NCBI GenBank assembly: GCA_036266975.1
Contig: DATAWZ010000019.1
Location: 1 to 17,651, forward strand
Reading direction: 5' to 3'
From: DATAWZ01 sp036266975
Lineage (GTDB): Bacteria; Actinomycetota; Thermoleophilia; Solirubrobacterales; Solirubrobacteraceae
DNA: 17,651 bases
Positions 1-7,926 of this stretch are shown here, piece after piece. The notes below the pieces were generated by a model. It was not told the DNA's origin, did not search any database, and was given only the letters and a program-made list of their open reading frames with translations. Within the stretch, counting starts at the first letter, position 1. The number at the start of each line of letters is the position of its first letter. Both the position numbers and the translations under genes were made by a program.

Positions 1-880
1 CCACCTCGCGGCCCCGCTCGCGCAGCCCCTCGGCGAGCTGCGCGGCGAGTGCGGCCGCGCGCGTATACACCTCGGGCCACCCGGCGCGGTCGAGGATCTC
101 CAGCGCGGCGAGGGCGAGGGCGAGCGCCTCAGCGGGGATGGCCATGGCGTCCAGGCGGCGCGCGTCCGTGTGCAGCTCGCCGTCCTCGTAGGCCAGGAAG
201 CCGCGCCGGGTCGCGGCGATCGCCTCGGCCTGGCCGGGCTTGACGTAGAGCATCCCCAGCCCGTCGGGGCCGCACAGCCACTTCTGGCCGGCGCCCGAGT
301 AGTAGTCGCAGCCGAGGGCCTGGACGTCGACACCGACCGCCCCGATGCCCTGCGCGCCGTCGAGCAGGAAGGGTACGCCGGTCTCACGCAGCGCGGCCGG
401 GGCGAGCAGGCCGCTGACCCAGCCCACGTGCGAGCACGCGACCAGGGCCGTACGCGGGCCGACCGCGTCGGCCAGCGCGGGGAGCGGGGCGTAGCGAACC
501 TGCGCGCCGCGCAGCTCGCGGGCCGCCTCGAGCGCGTGCAGCAGCCCGGGGTGCTCCTCGTCGCTGGTGAGGATCTCGGCGTCGGGCCCGAGGTCAAGGC
601 CGGTGATCACCGTGGCGATCCCCTCACTGGTGCAGCTCGTCAGTGCCACGTCGCAGGGCTCGGCGCCGAGCCGTGCCGCGTAGCCGGCGCGGAGTCGGTT
701 CGAGAGCTCGCGGCGGCGTTCGAAGTGGGTCCTGTAGCGCCCCTCGCTCGCCTCGAGCTCGAGCATCTCGCGCGAGGCCTCGACCGCGCGCGTGGCGAGC
801 GGCCCGTCGGTGCCCGCGTTCAGGTAGGCGAGCCGCTCCAGGACGGGAAATTCGCCGCGCAGCGCCTCGGGGTCGAGCAC
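1..880 (-). CDS. Class V aminotransferase (PLP-dependent), C-terminus outside the window
   Basis: This is a PLP-dependent fold-type I enzyme of the class V family, which includes cysteine desulfurases and isopenicillin-N epimerase-like proteins. About 293 residues are visible. The N-terminus reads LDPEALRGEFPVLERLAYLN, with the NAGTDGPL motif near residues 21-28. LLDGAQGIG (172-180) holds the cofactor-ring Asp174 and Gln177. SGAGQKWLCGP (195-205) holds Lys200, the expected Schiff-base lysine. The GTG start at 880 is chosen because no other in-frame start lies upstream and the -10-like TATGCT ends six bases before it. The coding frame runs off the left edge, so the C-terminal substrate-specificity region, including any desulfurase cysteine, cannot be judged. 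It is transcribed away from the sugar cluster and has no obvious link to it. The family is secure; the substrate is unknown. Confidence 0.88.
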   Translation of the reverse strand, partial: MLDPEALRGEFPVLERLAYLNAGTDGPLATRAVEASREMLELEASEGRYRTHFERRRELSNRLRAGYAARLGAEPCDVALTSCTSEGIATVITGLDLGPDAEILTSDEEHPGLLHALEAARELRGAQVRYAPLPALADAVGPRTALVACSHVGWVSGLLAPAALRETGVPFLLDGAQGIGAVGVDVQALGCDYYSGAGQKWLCGPDGLGMLYVKPGQAEAIAATRRGFLAYEDGELHTDARRLDAMAIPAEALALALAALEILDRAGWPEVYTRAAALAAQLAEGLRERGREV

Positions 881-915
881 GGACCGAGCATAGTCGCGCG
901 GCGCCGCGTACCGAA
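881..915 (-). promoter_or_regulatory. Putative leaderless promoter of the aminotransferase gene
   Basis: On the minus strand, TATGCT (892 down to 887) fits the actinobacterial -10 pattern TANNNT. It is followed by exactly six bases and then the GTG start, so the predicted transcription start falls on the start codon itself. No Shine-Dalgarno sequence is present. A weak -35-like TTCGGT lies 17 bases further upstream. This is inferred from spacing alone. Confidence 0.5.
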
Positions 916-933
916 GCGGCGGCCGAACGCCGG

Positions 934-939
934 TACCCT
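934..939 (+). promoter_or_regulatory. Possible -10 element for the lipoprotein gene
   Basis: TACCCT matches TANNNT and ends 11 bases before the ATG, which would give a leader of only about five bases. No convincing -35 is seen. The 70-base gap to the divergent aminotransferase gene must hold both promoters. Confidence 0.25.
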
Positions 940-950
940 GTCTCAACCGC

Positions 951-1541
951 ATGCCCGCTGAACTCTCTTGGCGCCGGGCGCGCGCCGTCCTGGTGCTGCT
1001 GGCCGCGTCATTTCCACTGGCGTTGAGCGGCTGCGGGAGCGGCCACCACGGTTCGAGCGGCTCGACCTCGTCGGCGAGCGCGCACGTGCTCGTCACCAGC
1101 CACATCGCGGTGGCCATCGAGCGCGCGATCATCAGCCAGCGCCAGTTCAACGCGGTGGTGAGCTGCCCGCCGGCCGTCCGCGAACACGCCGGGGTGACCT
1201 TCGGCTGCATGGCCCAGTTTCGCGGCGGCACCACCCCGTTCGTGGTGACCCAGACCGACAACTCCGGCCACGTGACCTACGTGGGGTGCTCCGGTGAGCT
1301 CAGTGCGTGTGGGATCCACGCGACGAGCCGCACCCGGGTGAACATCGCCGGTCTGCAGGACTCGATCGCCTCCTCGATCGAGCGGCAGCGCAATCTGCGC
1401 GCCCGGGTGAGCTGTCCGCAGGGCGTGCCCGCGGTCCCGACCCTGCAGTTCGTCTGCCTGGCCGTGGCCGCAGGCGCGACCACGCCGTTCTCGATCACGG
1501 TGGTGGGCAGCAACGGCGGCGTGAGCTACATCGGCACCTGA
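951..1541 (+). CDS. Lipoprotein with two tandem DUF4333-like repeats
   Basis: This is a predicted 196-residue exported lipoprotein of unknown function. A basic N-terminus (RRAR) precedes a hydrophobic stretch (residues 12-25) and the lipobox LALSGC, so Cys28 is the probable lipidation site. A Ser/Gly-rich linker follows. The rest is a duplicated module, about residues 51-113 and 131-196. Each copy has a short helix with IER, a VSCP motif (70-73 and 153-156), a second Cys (86 and 169), TTPF (94-97 and 177-180) and a closing GxVxYxG strand. The spacing resembles DUF4333, a small domain of actinobacterial secreted proteins, with the Cys pair probably forming a disulfide. The second copy stops right after its last strand. 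The gene converges on malQ with only 16 bases between the stop codons. The ATG at 951 is the only start that keeps the full signal peptide. No Shine-Dalgarno sequence is visible. Confidence 0.8.
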   Translation: MPAELSWRRARAVLVLLAASFPLALSGCGSGHHGSSGSTSSASAHVLVTSHIAVAIERAIISQRQFNAVVSCPPAVREHAGVTFGCMAQFRGGTTPFVVTQTDNSGHVTYVGCSGELSACGIHATSRTRVNIAGLQDSIASSIERQRNLRARVSCPQGVPAVPTLQFVCLAVAAGATTPFSITVVGSNGGVSYIGT

Positions 1542-1557
1542 GAACGTGGCCAACGGC

Positions 1558-2823
1558 TCACGGGAGCCGCTGCGCCTCGGCGGTCGCCTCGCGCAGCCGC
1601 CGCGCCACCCGGGCGCTCGGTAGTTCGGACAGCCGCCAGCGCCAGTTTCCAGCCGCGGTGCCGGGCAGGTTCATGCGCGCCTCGCTCCCGAGGCCCAGGA
1701 CGTCCTGCATCTGCACCATCGCCAGGCGGGCCCGTGAGCCCAGGGCCAGGCGGATCAACGGCCACTGGGGGGCGCGCGCGAGCTCGCGCGCCCAGGCGGC
1801 CCCAAGGTGCTCGAGGACGGCAGCGTCGACCTCGGAGCGCTGGGGGCCCGGGAGCGTCGCGTACCACCCGCGCACGGTGTCGTGGTCGTGGGTGCCGGTG
1901 TAGACGACCGCGCGCTCGGGGTGGTGGGCCAGGCGGTGTGGGCTGTCGGGGTCCTCGGGGTCGAACCCGAACTGCAGCACGACCATCCCGGGGAGGCCGA
2001 GCTCGTCGCGCAGCCGGCGCACCGGCGCGGTGATGTGGCCGAGGTCCTCGGCGATCAACGGCAGCCGGCCGAGCTCGCCGACCGCCGCGGCGAACAGCGC
2101 GCGCCCGGGGCCGCGGCGCCAGTGGCCGTGCGCCGCGGTGCGCCGTCCCGCCGGAACCGCCCAGTAGGCCACGAAGCCACGGAAGTGGTCCAGGCGGGCG
2201 ATGTCGAACAGCTCGACCGTGCGCTGCAGCCGCGCCAGCCACCAGCGATAGCCCTCGCGGCGCAGCGCGCCCCAGTCGTACAGCGGGTTGCCCCACAGCT
2301 GACCGCTGGAGCTGAAGGCGTCGGGCGGGGCGCCGGCCACCTCACCGCTCGAGAACAGCTCGGGATGCGCCCGGTGGTCGACCGACCGCGCCGCGACGTA
2401 GATCGGCACGTCGCCGATCAGCCGCACGCCATGCTCGGCGGCGTGCTGGCGCAGCGCCTGCCACTCGCGCTCGAAGCGCACCTGGTCGCGCACCGCCGCC
2501 CGCCCGCCCGCCAGGCGCCGCCAATCGGGCGCCCAGGCGGGGTGCCGCGCCAGGAAGTCGTCCTCCTCGCCAGCGCTCACCGGTGCGTCGGGGGCGCCGA
2601 GCAGCCCGGGCCAGGCCGCGAAGGCCGAGCTCGCCTTGTACGGCGATCCCGCCCGATCGGGCGGGCCGAGCGGGAGCATCTGCCAGCATGACTGCCCGGC
2701 GCGCTCGAGCCAGCGAAGCAAGGCGATCGCCTCGCGACCGAGGCGCCCGGAGGGGAGCGAGGTCAGGTGAAGCTGCACCCCGGCAGCGCGGCACCCGACC
2801 GGATCGAGATACGCCTCGTTCAC
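1558..2823 (-). CDS. malQ: 4-alpha-glucanotransferase (GH77, amylomaltase), compact form
   Basis: MalQ transfers alpha-1,4-glucan segments between maltodextrins in the cytoplasm. This 421-residue protein has the GH77 signatures in order: GVQLHLTSLP (15-24), AGQSCWQMLPLGP (42-54), IGDVPIYVA (136-144), GQLWGNPLYDW (174-184), ARLDHFRGF (209-217) with nucleophile Asp212, LIAEDLG (256-262) with acid/base Glu259, YTGTHDHDT (308-316) with Asp313, and RMNLPGTAAGNWRW near the C-terminus. It is about 80 residues shorter than the usual ~500. The shortfall lies between residues ~75 and ~115, where most homologues carry a helical subdomain. THDHDT replaces the usual THDNDT. The start is GTG at 2823: a later GTG at codon 16 would remove the conserved first strand. 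It is divergent from glgE, with 45 bases between them. It would redistribute chains produced by GlgE or released by GlgX. Confidence 0.93.
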   Translation of the reverse strand: MNEAYLDPVGCRAAGVQLHLTSLPSGRLGREAIALLRWLERAGQSCWQMLPLGPPDRAGSPYKASSAFAAWPGLLGAPDAPVSAGEEDDFLARHPAWAPDWRRLAGGRAAVRDQVRFEREWQALRQHAAEHGVRLIGDVPIYVAARSVDHRAHPELFSSGEVAGAPPDAFSSSGQLWGNPLYDWGALRREGYRWWLARLQRTVELFDIARLDHFRGFVAYWAVPAGRRTAAHGHWRRGPGRALFAAAVGELGRLPLIAEDLGHITAPVRRLRDELGLPGMVVLQFGFDPEDPDSPHRLAHHPERAVVYTGTHDHDTVRGWYATLPGPQRSEVDAAVLEHLGAAWARELARAPQWPLIRLALGSRARLAMVQMQDVLGLGSEARMNLPGTAAGNWRWRLSELPSARVARRLREATAEAQRLP

Positions 2824-2832
2824 CGCATCGAG

Positions 2833-2838
2833 AGACTA
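2833..2838 (-). promoter_or_regulatory. Possible -10 element for malQ
   Basis: TAGTCT on the minus strand fits TANNNT and ends nine bases before the GTG start of malQ, which has no Shine-Dalgarno sequence. A near-leaderless transcript would result. The -35 region is poor, so this is a weak call. Confidence 0.3.
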
Positions 2839-2856
2839 GAGCGCCGAAAATCGGAT

Positions 2857-2861
2857 AAAGG
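2857..2861 (+). promoter_or_regulatory. Ribosome binding site that fixes the glgE start
   Basis: AAAGG lies seven bases before the ATG at 2869. It decides against the longer in-frame start at 2767, which would overlap malQ and add 34 residues not seen in the family. Confidence 0.6.
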
Positions 2862-2868
2862 TCGAAAG

Positions 2869-4809
2869 ATGGCTGCCCCCCCTACCCGTCGCCCCCTGCC
2901 GACACGCATCGCGATCGAGGCGCCCGAACCGCTGCTCGACTGCGGCCGCTACCGAGCCAAGCGCTGCGTGGGCGACACGCTGTGTGTGAGCGCGACGGTC
3001 TTTCGCGACGGCCACGACACGCTGCGCGCCGCGATCCGGCACCGGGCCCCCGGCGCGCGCCGCTGGGGCGAGGCCGAGATGCGCCGAGTCGACGCGGACC
3101 GGGGCGGCGATCGCTGGGAGGGGCATGTCGTCCTCGATCGCCCCGGTCGCTGGCGGCTGACGATCGAAGCCTGGAGCGAGCCGTTCGCCACCTGGAGCCA
3201 GGAGCTGACGCGACGCCTGGCCGGCGGCCAGAAGGAGATCGGCAGCGAGCTGATCGAGGGTGGCGACCTCCTGCGCGAGGCCGCCGACCGCGCTCGGGGC
3301 GACGGCGCCCGCCAGATCAGTGCCGCCGCCGCGGTGCTCACCGACGAGGCCCGGCCGACGCAGGAGCGCTCGCTGGTCGCACTCGCCGAGCCGCTCGCGC
3401 AGGCGGTCGCCGCCGCGCCGGATCGCGCTCACCCGGCGCTGCTCGAGCGGGAGATCGAGGTCGAGGTCGAGCGCACGCGCGCGCGCTTCGGCGCCTGGTA
3501 TGAGCTGTTCCCGCGCTCCTGGGGCGGGCTGGCGGGGGTGCAACGGATCCTGCCCGAGCTCGCCGAGCTCGGGTTCGACGTGCTCTATCTGACGCCGATT
3601 CACCCGATCGGGCACACCAATCGCAAGGGCCGCGGGGGGAGCCTGCAGGCCGGACCGCAGGACCCGGGCAGTCCGTGGGCGATCGGCTCCCCGGAGGGCG
3701 GACACACGGCGATTCACCCCGGGCTGGGCACGATCGAGGACTTCGATCGACTCGTCGCGGCGGCGGCTGACCACGGCATCGAGATCGCCATGGACTTCGC
3801 GATCCAGTGCTCGGTCGACCACCCGTGGCTGCGCGAGCACCCGGAGTGGTTTCAGCATCGGCCCGACGGCACGATCAAGTACGCCGAGAACCCACCCAAG
3901 CGCTACCAGGACATCGTCAACGTCGACTTCGATTGCCAGGACTCGCGGGCCCTGTGGAAGGCCCTACGCGACGTCGTGCGCTTCTGGGCCGACCACGGCG
4001 TGCGCATCTTCCGCGTCGACAACCCGCACACCAAGCCGCTGCCGTTCTGGGAGTGGCTCATCGAGCGGATCCGCGCCGACTATCCGGAGACGATCTTCCT
4101 GGCCGAGGCGTTCACGCGCGCGGCGATGATGAAGACGCTGGCCAAGCTCGGTTTCAGCCAGTCCTACACGTACTTCACCTGGAAGAACAGCCGCCACGAG
4201 CTCACCGAGTACGTGAGCGAGCTCGCTCGCTCGGGCATGCAGGAGTACTACCGGCCGAACTTCTTCGTCAACACGCCGGACATCCTCACCGAGTACCTGC
4301 AGGTCGGCGGCCCGCCCGCCTTCGCCGCCCGGCTCGTGCTCGCGGCGACGCTCGCGCCGAGCTACGGCATCTACTCCGGGTTCGAGCACTTCGAGAACGC
4401 CCCGGCAGCGCCCGGGTCCGAGGAGTACCTGGACTCCGAGAAGTACGCGATCCGCCAGCGCGCGCTCGACGGTCCGCTGCTGCCGCTCGTCGGCCAGCTC
4501 AACGCGATCCGTCGCGAGCACGTCGCGCTCCAGCACCTGGACAACATCACCTTCCTGGCCACCGAGAACGAGGCGCTCATCGCCTACGTCAAGCAGACCG
4601 GGCCGAGCACGATCGCCGTCGCGGTCAACATCGACCCGCGCTTCACCCAGGAGGGACTGGCGGTCGTGCCCGCGCGCGAGCTGGGGCTGGGATCCTCCTT
4701 CGCGGCGCTCGACCTGCTCAGCGGCGAGCGCTTTCGCTGGCAGACGGGCGCCAACTACGTGCGCCTCGCGCCCGGTGGCGCGCACGTGCTGCAGCTGGGG
4801 CGCTCATGA
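2869..4809 (+). CDS. glgE: Alpha-1,4-glucan:maltose-1-phosphate maltosyltransferase (GH13_3)
   Basis: GlgE extends alpha-1,4-glucan by transferring maltosyl units from alpha-maltose-1-phosphate and releasing phosphate. The protein has 646 residues, close to the family's usual 650-700. The N-terminal beta domain (about 10-115) starts RIAIEAPEPLLDCGRYRAKR. A helical region (about 115-200) follows, then the GH13 barrel from FGAWYELFPRSWGG. Family-specific motifs are ENPPKRYQDIVNVDF, IFRVDNPHTKP with nucleophile Asp384, and FLAEAFTR with acid/base Glu413. The 29-residue gap between them equals that of the characterised Streptomyces enzyme (Asp394/Glu423, from memory). A C-terminal beta domain closes the protein. 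It is the first gene of the plus-strand operon and its stop overlaps the treS start (ATGA). GlgE next to TreS and Mak is the signature of the trehalose-to-glucan pathway. Confidence 0.97.
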   Translation: MAAPPTRRPLPTRIAIEAPEPLLDCGRYRAKRCVGDTLCVSATVFRDGHDTLRAAIRHRAPGARRWGEAEMRRVDADRGGDRWEGHVVLDRPGRWRLTIEAWSEPFATWSQELTRRLAGGQKEIGSELIEGGDLLREAADRARGDGARQISAAAAVLTDEARPTQERSLVALAEPLAQAVAAAPDRAHPALLEREIEVEVERTRARFGAWYELFPRSWGGLAGVQRILPELAELGFDVLYLTPIHPIGHTNRKGRGGSLQAGPQDPGSPWAIGSPEGGHTAIHPGLGTIEDFDRLVAAAADHGIEIAMDFAIQCSVDHPWLREHPEWFQHRPDGTIKYAENPPKRYQDIVNVDFDCQDSRALWKALRDVVRFWADHGVRIFRVDNPHTKPLPFWEWLIERIRADYPETIFLAEAFTRAAMMKTLAKLGFSQSYTYFTWKNSRHELTEYVSELARSGMQEYYRPNFFVNTPDILTEYLQVGGPPAFAARLVLAATLAPSYGIYSGFEHFENAPAAPGSEEYLDSEKYAIRQRALDGPLLPLVGQLNAIRREHVALQHLDNITFLATENEALIAYVKQTGPSTIAVAVNIDPRFTQEGLAVVPARELGLGSSFAALDLLSGERFRWQTGANYVRLAPGGAHVLQLGRS

Positions 4810-6530
4810 CGATCGCACCGCTGCGCACCCAGCAGGGAACCGAGGCGAGCGCGCCCAGCCCGTGGTTCGAGTCCAACCCGCTGTGGTTCAAGACCGCGAT
4901 CTTCTACGAGATCCACCTGCGCGGCTTCTACGACGGCAACGGCGACGGGTCCGGCGACTTCCGGGGACTGCTGGAGAAGCTGGACTACCTGCAGTGGCTC
5001 GGCATCGACTGCATCTGGTTGCTGCCGATGTACGCCTCGCCGCGGCGCGACGGCGGCTACGACATCTCCGACTTCCTGTCCGTGCATCCCGACTACGGCA
5101 CCATCGAGGATGTGCGCGCGGTCATCGACGGCGCCCACCAGCGCGGCATGCGGGTGATCGCCGACCTGGTCATGAACCACACCTCCGGCGACCATCCCTG
5201 GTTTCAGGAGTCGCGCTCGAGCCCGCAGAGCCCCAAGCGCAACTGGTACGTGTGGTCGCAGGACAACGACCGCTACGGCGACGCGCGGATCATCTTCGTC
5301 GACACCGAGAACTCGAACTGGACCTGGGACGAGCAGGCCGGCGCCTACTACTGGCACCGCTTCTTCTCCCACCAGCCCGACCTCAACTACGCCGAGCCCC
5401 AGGTGCAGGAGGCGATGCTCGACGTCCTACGCTTCTGGCTGGACCTCGGGCTCGACGGCTTCCGCCTGGACGCGGTGCCGTACCTCTACGAGCGCGAGGG
5501 CACCAGCTGCGAGAACCTGCCCGAGACCCACGCGTTCCTGAAGCGCGTGCGCGCCACCGTCGACGCCGAGTACCCCGACCGCGTGCTGCTCGCGGAGGCC
5601 AACCAGTGGCCCGAGGACGTGGTGGAGTACTTCGGCGGCGGCGACGAGTGCCACATGGCCTTCCACTTCCCGGTGATGCCTCGCATGTTCATGGCGCTGC
5701 GTCGTGAGGAGGCGGCGCCCGTGCTCGAGATCCTCGAGCGCACGCCGGACATCCCCGACAACTGCCAGTGGGGCCTGTTCCTGCGCAACCACGACGAGCT
5801 GACCCTGGAGATGGTCACCGACGAGGAGCGCGACTACATGTACAGCGAGTACGCCAAGGACCCGCGCATGAAGCTCAACCTCGGCATCCGCCGGCGGCTC
5901 GCGCCGCTGCTGGACAGCGGGCGCGAGGAGATCCAGCTGATGACTGCGATCCTGTTCTCGCTCCCGGGCAGCCCGGTCGTGTACTACGGCGATGAGATCG
6001 CGATGGGAGACAACGTCTACCTCGGCGACCGCGATGGCGTGCGCACGCCGATGCAGTGGACCGGCGACCGCAACGGCGGGTTCTCCAAGGCCGATTTCGC
6101 CCAGCTCTACGCGCCGCCGCTGATGGATCCGGTCTACGGGTATCAGGCGGTCAACGTGGAGGCTCAGCTGCGCACGCCGTACTCCCTGCTGCGCTGGCTG
6201 CAGCGGTTCATCGCGCTGCGCAAGGAGCACCCCGTGTTCGGGCAGGGGACCTACGCGCCGCTGCGGCCGTCCAACCCGCGGGTGTTCGCGCACGTGCGCG
6301 CCTACGAGCAGGACATCGTGCTGTGCGTGCACAACCTCGCGCGCTCGGCCCAGGCGGTCGAGCTCGACCTCTCGCCCTGGCAGGGCCGCTATCCGGAGGA
6401 GATGTTCGGGCGCTCTCGGTTCCCGCGCATCGGCGAGCTTCCCTACCTGCTGACGCTCGCGCCGCGTGGCTTCTTCTGGTTCCTGCTCACCGACCCCGCG
6501 ACGGAGGACGACGATGAACCCGGCCGCTGA
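4806..6530 (+). CDS. treS: Trehalose synthase / maltose alpha-D-glucosyltransferase (GH13_16)
   Basis: TreS interconverts trehalose and maltose and so supplies maltose to Mak. The protein has 574 residues, matching the family. After a short N-terminal tail it opens with WFKTAIFYEIHLRGFYDGNG, typical of TreS. Catalytic GH13 residues are Asp222 (GFRLDAVPYL), Glu264 (LLAEANQW) and Asp330 (FLRNHDELTLEM). MYASPRRDGGYDISDF and NRNGGFS-type motifs are also family-like. A C-terminal beta domain follows, ending in an acidic tail (DPATEDDDEPGR). The start is the ATG at 4806, which overlaps the glgE stop by four bases. The same frame is open much further upstream, but that part is a shadow of glgE. The mak gene begins 17 bases before the treS stop. 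In some actinobacteria TreS and maltokinase are fused; here they are separate and probably translationally coupled. Confidence 0.97.
   Translation: MTIAPLRTQQGTEASAPSPWFESNPLWFKTAIFYEIHLRGFYDGNGDGSGDFRGLLEKLDYLQWLGIDCIWLLPMYASPRRDGGYDISDFLSVHPDYGTIEDVRAVIDGAHQRGMRVIADLVMNHTSGDHPWFQESRSSPQSPKRNWYVWSQDNDRYGDARIIFVDTENSNWTWDEQAGAYYWHRFFSHQPDLNYAEPQVQEAMLDVLRFWLDLGLDGFRLDAVPYLYEREGTSCENLPETHAFLKRVRATVDAEYPDRVLLAEANQWPEDVVEYFGGGDECHMAFHFPVMPRMFMALRREEAAPVLEILERTPDIPDNCQWGLFLRNHDELTLEMVTDEERDYMYSEYAKDPRMKLNLGIRRRLAPLLDSGREEIQLMTAILFSLPGSPVVYYGDEIAMGDNVYLGDRDGVRTPMQWTGDRNGGFSKADFAQLYAPPLMDPVYGYQAVNVEAQLRTPYSLLRWLQRFIALRKEHPVFGQGTYAPLRPSNPRVFAHVRAYEQDIVLCVHNLARSAQAVELDLSPWQGRYPEEMFGRSRFPRIGELPYLLTLAPRGFFWFLLTDPATEDDDEPGR
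6503..6507 (+). promoter_or_regulatory. Ribosome binding site of mak, inside treS
   Basis: GGAGG sits six bases before the ATG at 6514 and within the last codons of treS. It favours this ATG over the in-frame GTG at 6466, which would add 16 residues. Confidence 0.7.
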
Positions 6531-7926
6531 TCTGCAGGTGCAGCTCTCGCTCGGCGATCCCGGCGCGATCTCCGAGCAGGAGCTCGGCGCCTGGATCCAG
6601 CGTCAGCGCTGGTTCGGCTCCAAGGCGCGGGACGTGGGCGGCTTTCACGTCGCCGCCGCCATCCCCCTCACCGTCGCGCCGACACTGCTCGCGCTGCTGC
6701 TGGTCGAGGCGCGCTTTCGCGGCGGCACCCACGACATCTACCAGGTGCTCGTCGGGGCGCGGCCGGCGGAGGGCGACCCGGGCGAGGAAGTGATCACCCG
6801 GGCCGGCGACGTGGAGGTGTTCGATGCGCTACGCGACCCGGACCGCTCGCGTGCGCTGCTGGGGCTCATCAACGACGAGCAGGTCGTGCAGGCCCCACGC
6901 GGGACGGTCAGCTTTCACCTGATGGGCGAGGGGCCTGGGCTCGCCGAGGAGCCGCTCGTGCGGGCGCTCGACGGCGAGCAGTCCAACAGCTCGATCGTCT
7001 TCGACGAGCGCTTGGTGCTGAAGGCGTTCCGGCGTGTGGAGCCCGGCATCAACCCGGAGCTGGAGATGCTCCGCTTCCTGTCCGAGCACGGCTTCGAGCA
7101 CATCGCCAGGCCGACCGGCTGGTACCGGTACGTCGGGGAGCTGATGGGCGCGACCCTTGGGGTGGTGCAGGAGTTCGTCAGCCCGGCACGCGACGGCTGG
7201 GACCTGGCCCTCGAGGCGGTCTCCACCGGCGATCCGGCGTTCGTCCAGCGGCTGCGCGACCTGGGCGCGTGCACCGGCGCGCTGCACGCCGCGCTCGCGT
7301 CCGATCCCGACGACCCCGACTTCGCGCCCGAGCAGCCCGGCGACGAGACGCTGCCCCTGCTCATCGCGACCATCGACGCGCAGATCGAGCGGCTGTTCCT
7401 GGGCCTGCCCGACCTCCCGGCGCTCGAGCCGATCGCCGGCCGCGCCGGCGAGGTCCGCGACCTGCTCGGGCTGATGGCCCAGGTCGGCACCGGCGGGCGG
7501 CTGATCCGCGACCACGGCGACTATCACCTCGGACAGACCGTGCTGGGCCCGGACGGGTGGGTGATTCTCGACTTCGAGGGCGAGCCCGGCCGTCCGCTCG
7601 TCGAGCGCCGCCGCAAGCGCCAGCCGTTGCGCGACGTCGCCGGGATGATGCGCTCCTTCGCCTACGTGGCCTCGGCGAGCGAGATCCTGCGCGAGCGGCC
7701 GGCACCGGCGGACTGGGAGCGGTCGGCCCGCGAGGCCTTCCTGGCGGGCTACCTGGCCGCCGTCGATGCCTCGCTGCTGCCCGCCGGCCCGGCGGCGATC
7801 GAACGGATGCTGTCGGTCTTCGAGCTCGAGAAGGCGATCTACGAGCTGCGCTACGAGCTCAACAACCGCCCGGACTGGGTCGGCGTCCCGGTCGCCGGGA
7901 TCCTGCGACTGCTCGAGCAGGCGTGA
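6514..7926 (+). CDS. mak: Maltokinase
   Basis: Maltokinase phosphorylates maltose with ATP to alpha-maltose-1-phosphate, the GlgE donor. The protein has 470 residues, within the usual range. The N-terminal cap shows the family motif QRQRWFGSKAR (about 29-39). NSSIVFDERLVLKAFRR holds the probable ATP-site lysine. The kinase core has the aminoglycoside-phosphotransferase-like loop RDHGDYHLGQ (332-341) with catalytic Asp336, and VILDFEGEP (350-358) with metal-binding Asp353. RKRQPLRDVAGMMRSF follows. The C-terminus carries the conserved YELRYELNNRPDWVGVP. It starts 17 bases before the end of treS with a good ribosome binding site. Its last codons overlap the GTG start of glgB (GTGA). Confidence 0.95.
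   Translation: MNPAADLQVQLSLGDPGAISEQELGAWIQRQRWFGSKARDVGGFHVAAAIPLTVAPTLLALLLVEARFRGGTHDIYQVLVGARPAEGDPGEEVITRAGDVEVFDALRDPDRSRALLGLINDEQVVQAPRGTVSFHLMGEGPGLAEEPLVRALDGEQSNSSIVFDERLVLKAFRRVEPGINPELEMLRFLSEHGFEHIARPTGWYRYVGELMGATLGVVQEFVSPARDGWDLALEAVSTGDPAFVQRLRDLGACTGALHAALASDPDDPDFAPEQPGDETLPLLIATIDAQIERLFLGLPDLPALEPIAGRAGEVRDLLGLMAQVGTGGRLIRDHGDYHLGQTVLGPDGWVILDFEGEPGRPLVERRRKRQPLRDVAGMMRSFAYVASASEILRERPAPADWERSAREAFLAGYLAAVDASLLPAGPAAIERMLSVFELEKAIYELRYELNNRPDWVGVPVAGILRLLEQA

Noticed and set aside
49..961. Plus-strand open frames over the first 900 bases
   Set aside because: They are opposite the clearly conserved aminotransferase and consist of low-complexity Arg/Ala/Gly-rich sequence.
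2767..2868. N-terminal extension of GlgE starting at 2767
   Set aside because: It would overlap the divergent malQ start, has no ribosome binding site, and the added residues do not resemble the family. The ATG at 2869 has AAAGG at good spacing.
3807..4805. Large fused protein upstream of TreS in the same frame
   Set aside because: The segment is an alternative-frame shadow of glgE, with low-complexity Arg/Ala/Pro composition. TreS homology begins only after 4806.
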